DNA from: Streptomyces chromofuscus
Lineage (GTDB): Bacteria; Actinomycetota; Actinomycetes; Streptomycetales; Streptomycetaceae
DNA: 64,000 bases
Direction: 5' to 3'
Assembly (NCBI RefSeq): GCF_015160875.1
Contig: NZ_CP063374.1
Coordinates: forward strand, 3,909,501-3,973,500
This document shows, piece by piece, positions 59,676 through 64,000 of this stretch. Under the pieces are notes generated by a model that ran no database searches, was not told the DNA's origin, and worked only from the letters and a program-made list of their open reading frames with translations. Numbering within the stretch: position 1 is the first letter of the stretch; every line of letters starts with the position of its first letter. The position numbers and the translations under genes were made by a program.

Positions 59676-60596
59676 ATGTACGCGACGGACGCCTCGTCCG
59701 CGGATGGCACCGAACTGCTGGGGCACGCGGAGATGCGTCGATATGTCACGGCCGTCGTCGACGCCCTCGATGGCGTGGGTTACCCGCCGGACGAGCAAGG
59801 GGATGAGGCGCGGGGGACCGCCCTCCATTGGACCGCGGACGGGGCTGGGTTGGACGGCGGGCCCCGGACGCACGGACTCGTTGTGTTCTGGCGGATGACG
59901 GATGGCTGGCACTGCGCCCCTCCCGAGGCCCGCTGGCTACGGTTCGCCCGCGTCCACCTGGCAGCCGAGTCCCCCTACCTGCCGGGCCAGTCCGGCTACA
60001 ACAAACGCCTGCGGGCCGCCAACACCCTGATCAGCAGGTTCATCCGCACCCACGCCCGCGACAGTGACCTGTGGCACGACGACGGGTGGATCGTCAACTC
60101 CACCCCGGTGGAATGCGCCCGCTCACGGCCGCCGTCAAACGCTCCGACCTGGCCGGCTGGGCCGGATACGGCTACTGCCCTCGCACTCCCGGTTCTTTTA
60201 GGGCCTGCGCCTGCACCTGATGTGCACGCCCGGCGGGCTACCGATCGCCTGGGCCTGGCCAACCCGAAAGCCGACGAACGCGAGGTACTGGCGGACATGC
60301 TCACCGGCGACCCGGACCTGCTGACCACCCACCCCGGACAGTCGATCGTCGGCGACAAGGGTTACGTGTCCAAGCACCTCGACGCCTTCATGGCGCTGCT
60401 GTGTCGCAACGGACTGCGCATACGCCTTGTCCTGCTCAGCGGCCGTCTGAAGGCCGCCGTCGATCGACGAGAAACGTTGGCGCCGGACCCCCGTAGTGGT
60501 GGCCCGGCGCCTCACGGTTTACCGCGCAACTACTCCTTGACGTCGACCGCGTCGCCGACCGCGATCGCGCCGCCGGTGGTGGAGTCGCCCTTGTAG
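59676..60596 (+). pseudogene. Chimeric frame: DUF6292-like start joined to IS982 transposase remains
   Basis: From ATG 59676 the first 80 codons (HAEMRRYVTAVVDALDGVGYPPD to HGLVVFWRMTDGWHCAPPEARWLR) resemble the DUF6292 group. From about 59950 it continues as an IS982-family transposase: SPYLPGQSGYNKRLRAANTLISRFIRTHARDSDLWHDDGWIVNSTPVECARS. Between 60110 and 60190 the family sequence lies in another frame (KRSDLAGWAGYGYC), after which LANPKADEREVLADMLTGDP and GDKGYVSKHLDAFM return. Two compensating indels, no transposase start and no terminal repeats: a dead remnant. The frame then runs on to 60596. Confidence 0.7.
60479..60511 (-). terminator. Hairpin downstream of the secreted frameshifted gene
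   Basis: GGCGCCGGACC versus GGCCCGGCGCC pairs over 10 of 11 positions, 18 bases past the stop on the minus strand. Confidence 0.7.
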
Positions 60597-61293
60597 GCCC
60601 ACCGCCAGGCGCCGTCGACGGAGGCCGTGACCGTGGCCTTCAGCGCGCCACCACTGCCGGTCTGCACCGTCTTGACCACGCGGTAGGAGCCCCCGTCGGG
60701 CCGGAACTGCAGTTCCACCGCCTTGCCGGACTGCCCCACGTACGTCTGGGTGTTCCAGTCCGCGTGCGTCAGCTTGCCGGTGACGGTCAGGGTCTGGCCC
60801 TTCACCACCGGCTCCGGACCCGCGGTGGTGTAGGCCAGGACGGAGGCGCGCTTCACCGTGGTCGGATACAGGCCGCCCTTGCCGACGACGTTGTGGTCGC
60901 TGTCCACCGCCTTGAGGTAAACGTGCCAGGTGCCCGCGACGCCGTTGCCGACGAACGTCTTCGGGTCGATCGCCAGGCTCTGCACGCAGCGCGCGACAGT
61001 GGCGCTCAGGTCCCGGCAGGATGCGTCCGCCACGGGTCGGCTCCGGGCGCTCCAGGCATCGAAGCCCCCGCGTACAGGGTCGCCTCGGTGAAGTAGAGCT
61101 TGTGGGTGTGGTGCACGTTGTAGTACACGCGGAAGGTCCGGGGCGTGCCCGTCCCCACGACCAGCGGCTGACCGCTGTTGATCGCGATGCTGGAGAACGT
61201 GATCGGGCTCTCCTCCGCCTGGGCCGCCGGAGCGACCAGCGCGGAAAGAGCCAGGGCGCCGCAGACGGCACCCACAAAGGAGCGAATACGCAC
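60530..61293 (-). pseudogene. Secreted protein, frameshifted
   Basis: Start GTG 61293 (GGGGGA upstream) reads VRIRSFVGAVCGALALSALV, APAAQAEESPITFSSIAINSGQPLVVGTGTPRTFRVYYNVHHTHKLYFTEATLYAG. At about 61050-61080 the good sequence changes frame and continues ADASCRDLSATVARCVQSLAIDPKTFVGNGVAGTWHVYLKAVDSDHNVVGKGGLYPTTVKRASVLAYTT to a stop at 60530. The C-terminal half is Ig-like beta sheet (PEPVVKGQTLTVTGKLTHADW). Whole product would be about 250 residues, exported. One indel breaks it; a sequencing error would restore it. Confidence 0.7.
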
Positions 61294-61831
61294 GTTGGTG
61301 TCCCCCACCTAAGCCCGCCGGACTCCGCCTGACGGGATCTTGATGACGCGAGGAGCGTAAAACCCGCATGGCCACCTGAACAGGGGAAAGGTTCGCTGTT
61401 ACGGAGTCAGAACATCGGTTGAACACTTCACCAACAACAGCGACGCACCAGTGACCACGACCCTCTGACGTCGATCCGGGGCAGGCACAGCGCGGGGCCT
61501 TGGCTCCGCCTTGATCTGGCTGGATGATCGATTTCAAGGGGTTCAGTGGTCCCTACCTTGTTGATCGGGATGAGCGAGCCATTCGTAGGGTTGGCTCACC
61601 CAGGGGGGTCGAGTGTGGCTTTCAGTGGTCTGCCGTCCGTGGCTTCCTACGATTCGCCGCCCGACACCCCCGACGACTCGGCTGCTGATTAGGAATTGCG
61701 ATCCGATCGCTGAGTAGGGACTCGCCAGCGAGGTCGTCTGTGGTGCAGGTAAGCAAGCGACCCGCGTGCCAAAGCCTCTCCACGCCGCCCGCGTAAGAAC
61801 CGTGCGGCACCGGCCAGGTACCCTCCGACAC
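61294..61831. other. Intergenic between secreted pseudogene and small membrane gene
   Basis: About 540 bases, less GC-rich than the window average from 61380 to 61750. No gene supported; the overlapping minus-strand frames 61543-62125 show no motif. Confidence 0.45.
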
Positions 61832-62050
61832 GTGGAAGAAGAGCGCCCGCTGTGGCGGAGAATGGCGGGCCCAGTGCTGGTCACCTGGCCATTGCTGACG
61901 CTCGTGTCGTGGGGCATAGCGCGACTGCTGGATATGGACAAGGGCCTCGCAGACTGTGCGTTTTTCGTAGGTTTGATGATGACTGGCGGGCCGATTTCCG
62001 AAGCGGGACGCCGGTGGCGGGAGCGGAGACGCCAAGCCACGTCTCGCTGA
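61832..62050 (+). CDS. Small membrane protein
   Basis: 72 residues from GTG 61832 (EEERPLWRRMAGPVLVTWPL), or ATG 61862. Two hydrophobic segments: GPVLVTWPLLTLVSWGIARLL and LADCAFFVGLMMTGGPI, with a basic tail GRRWRERRRQATSR. No family recognised. Supported by codon pattern and topology only. Confidence 0.55.
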   Translation: MEEERPLWRRMAGPVLVTWPLLTLVSWGIARLLDMDKGLADCAFFVGLMMTGGPISEAGRRWRERRRQATSR

Positions 62051-62234
62051 TCGGACATACAAGGCGGCACGGGCCGTCACGGGGCCGTCCGAGGGGAACC
62101 AGCGTTGACCACCGATGACAGCCAACCACCAAGTCGACGCAGATCAACGAGGCCTGGGGGCAGAAGGGTGCAGGTGGGAAACGTGGCGCACCACTTCCAG
62201 AAGAACTCGTCGGCCCTGCCCGTAGGCTCGGAGT

Positions 62235-62495
62235 ATGGATGTTCAGCCGACGCTTGACGAGATCGAAGACCGATTTGTTGCTCTTGTCGAGGGGCGGCTG
62301 AGCCGGGACGACGCCGATCGATGGGCGGCACACTGGGTGACCAAGAGCGACCTTGCCTGGGGTGATCTTGAATGGTGGGCGCTCAACCTCTTGCACGGCG
62401 TTGATCTTCCTGCGAGCGCCACGGGCGGCTTCCTGCACGACGACGAGCAGGTACTCGCATGGCTTGGCGAGCTTCGACTGCGCCGAGCGGTGTAG
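62235..62495 (+). CDS. Small acidic hypothetical protein
   Basis: 86 residues: MDVQPTLDEIEDRFVALVEG, RLSRDDADRWAAHWVTKSDLAWGDLEWWALNLLHGVDLPASATGGFLHDDEQVLAWLGELRLRRAV. Alpha-helical, Trp-rich. I have seen similar sequences as isolated streptomycete genes, some near toxin or immunity loci. A function cannot be given from sequence. It ends 100 bases before the IS256 copy. Confidence 0.7.
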   Translation: MDVQPTLDEIEDRFVALVEGRLSRDDADRWAAHWVTKSDLAWGDLEWWALNLLHGVDLPASATGGFLHDDEQVLAWLGELRLRRAV

Positions 62496-62595
62496 ACGGT
62501 CCTCATGGCCGTGCCCCCTGCGTGCCCGTTCCGGCGGGACATTACGGGGACTCACGGGGAACAAGGGCGCCAACCATGCTTCGGCCCAGGTCAGG

Positions 62596-63941
62596 GAGGG
62601 TCATGTCCCCTGTGGTGGTGTAGCCGGACCGATCTGGTCGTTGTTGGGGTAGATCTTGTCCATGCTGCCTTCGGGGAGGTAGCGGCGGGGGAAGGCGATC
62701 CACTCGTCGTGCATCTCGATGAGCACGGCAGTGGTGAGTCGTTCGAGGGCGGCGGGGTTGGGGAAGATCTGGACGACGTCGGTCCGGCGTTTGATCTCGC
62801 GGTTGATCCGTTCCAGCGGGCTGGTCGACTGGATCTTCTTTCAGTGCCGATCTGGGAAGTCCGCGAACGCGGTCAGGTCCTCCTTCGCTTCCAGGAGCAT
62901 GGCCCTGACCTTGGGGAACTGGTGGCCGAGCATGTCGGCGACGGTGTCGAGCTGGGCCCGGACGGCTGCGGCGTCAGGCTGGGTGAAGATCGTGCGGACG
63001 GTCGCGGCCACCATTTCCGCGGAGTCCTTCGGGATCACCGCGAAAACGTTGCGCAGGAAATGAACGCGGCATCTTTGATAGCCGGCGCCGAGCATGACTT
63101 TGCGCACGGCCTTGACCAGACCCGAGTGGTGGTCGGCGATGACCAGGCGGACCCCGTTCAGGCCCCGTTCGCGCAGCGAGCGTAGGAACTCGCTCCAGAA
63201 CGCTTCGGTCTCGCTGTCGCCGACCATCAGTCCCAGCACTTCGCGTCCGCCGTCCTCCGTGATGCCGGTGGCGATGACCACGGCCTGGGAGACGATCTGG
63301 TGGTTCACCCGGGCCTTGCAGTAGGTGGCGTCCAGGTAGATGTAGGGGAAGCGGGTGTGGTCCAGCGGGCGGGTGCGGAAAGCGGTGAGTTCAGCATCCA
63401 GTCCGGCGCAGAGCCGGGAGACCTCGCTCTTGGAGATCCCGGTGTCCGCACCCAGGGCCCTGACCAGGTCGTCCACGCTGCGGGTGGACACTCCGTGGAC
63501 ATATGCCTCAACGATGACGGCGTAAAGGGCCTGGTCGATCCGGCGGCGGCGTTCGAGCAGGCTCGGGAAGAAGGTGCCGGTGCGGACCTTGGGGATGGCC
63601 AGGTCCAGGTCTCCGGCCTGCGTGGTCAGCACTTTGTCGCGGTGACCGTTGCGCCAGGTCGTACGGGTCACGACGTGCTCGCCGGGCTCCGCGCCGATGT
63701 GGGCGGTGGCCTCGGCCTCGATGAGTTCCTGCAGGATCCGCTGGGCCAGGATCCTGATCAACTCGATTCCGTCCGCCGTACGCAGTGACTCCATCAGCCG
63801 GAGTAAGTCATGCTGGGACAAGGCCATCGTGTCACCTCTCTCAACGAGCTTCGCTACTCGGAGAGTTGCGCGATGGCCGCCTCATGACCAGGGGCTATGC
63901 GGAGATCGCTGCTACACCACTCGGCGGGACACCATCTCAGG
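62596..63941 (-). mobile_element. IS256-family insertion sequence
   Basis: One transposase gene flanked by imperfect inverted repeats: GTCATGTCCCCTGTGGTGGT / TGTAGC at the left (about 62600-62623) and GCTACACCACTCGGCGGGAC at the right (about 63911-63930). ATGTCCC/GTGTCCC and GTGGTGTAGC are shared by both. Target duplication not determined; exact ends uncertain by a few bases. It lies at the window edge. Confidence 0.78.
62601..63827 (-). pseudogene. IS256-family transposase inactivated by a nonsense codon
   Basis: Start ATG 63827 gives MALSQHDLLRLMESLRTADG...LQELIEAEATAHIGAEPGEHVVTRTTWRNGHRDKVLTTQAGDLDLAIPKVRTGTFFPSLLERRRRIDQAL. Catalytic Asp in YIYLDATYCKARV and Asp in VRLVIADHHSGLVKAV. At 62841-62843 a TGA interrupts FADFPDRH and KKIQSTSPLERINREIKRRTD, where homologues have Trp. 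The frame then runs on unbroken to 62601, so a single TGG to TGA change is the only defect. It removes the C-terminal part with the third catalytic residue (ERxNxExKRR). Confidence 0.92.
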
Positions 63942-64000
63942 GAGTGCCCAGGCCAGCCGTCATCCGCATACGGCGTCTTCCAAACTGGTGCTCCAGGCCC

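Noticed and set aside
61543..62125. Two overlapping minus-strand frames
   Set aside because: No motifs, no ribosome site; antisense to the small membrane protein gene.

Overview
The window looks like a chromosomal-core segment of a Streptomyces species. It is very GC-rich with strong third-position G/C bias. It carries a run of recognisable streptomycete genes: purD, ffs/dnaX, tadA, upp, a sigF/sigN pair, a NepA-like spore wall protein, SSI-family and ANTAR proteins. From memory of the family, the order resembles the S. coelicolor SCO4069-to-SCO4002 neighbourhood read in descending order; this could not be checked here.

Layout. 1-6050 holds an M48-like membrane protein (off the left edge), purD, dnaX and the SRP RNA. 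At 6121 lies tRNA-Ser(GGA), followed by a 5.8-kb island bounded by a duplicated tRNA 3' end at 11992-12041; it carries a PIN toxin/antitoxin pair, a small acidic protein, and a coupled SNF2 helicase/SWIM protein pair. A decayed pSAM2-type integrase, a less GC-rich AraC regulator and a truncated epimerase lie just beyond (12.1-15.3 kb). 15.8-18.6 kb has an Fpg-family glycosylase and a CopC-CopD fusion. 18.9-23.9 kb is an iron-box-controlled divergent locus: a siderophore-interacting flavoprotein on one side and acylase, siderophore-type GNAT, cupin and SDR on the other, with a fossil half-copy of the cupin gene. 23.9-31.6 kb has tRNA-Ser(CGA), tadA and its partner, upp, a LytR_C protein, a deleted HerA-like ATPase, DNA glycosylase and small proteins. 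31.7-34.6 kb holds sigF and sigN. 34.8-38.7 kb is a MarR-MFS-YceI operon in which transporter and YceI protein share carboxypeptidase-regulatory-like domains.

38.7-44.3 kb has ANTAR and STAS regulators, an F420/flavin oxidoreductase, an apparently orphan response regulator beside a wrecked histidine kinase, DUF2797, and a Tn3 transposase stump. 44.5-48.0 kb has two secreted proteins (one a TNT-type toxin domain), a cluster of gene remains, tRNA-Arg(ACG) and tRNA-Ser(GCT). 48.2-57.6 kb has an SSI-type inhibitor, a 1,477-residue PAS protein with a degenerate kinase core, an acyl-CoA synthetase, an ECF sigma factor and the NepA-like protein. 58-64 kb has a primase/polymerase-like protein, small proteins, IS982 remains fused into a chimeric frame, a frameshifted secreted protein and an IS256 element killed by one stop codon.

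The genes most likely to work together are the iron-box locus, the MarR-MFS-YceI operon, the PIN/antitoxin and SNF2/SWIM pairs in the tRNA island, and sigF/sigN with the NepA-like target. No CRISPR array or rRNA was seen. All family names come from reading the protein sequences; no database search was possible.
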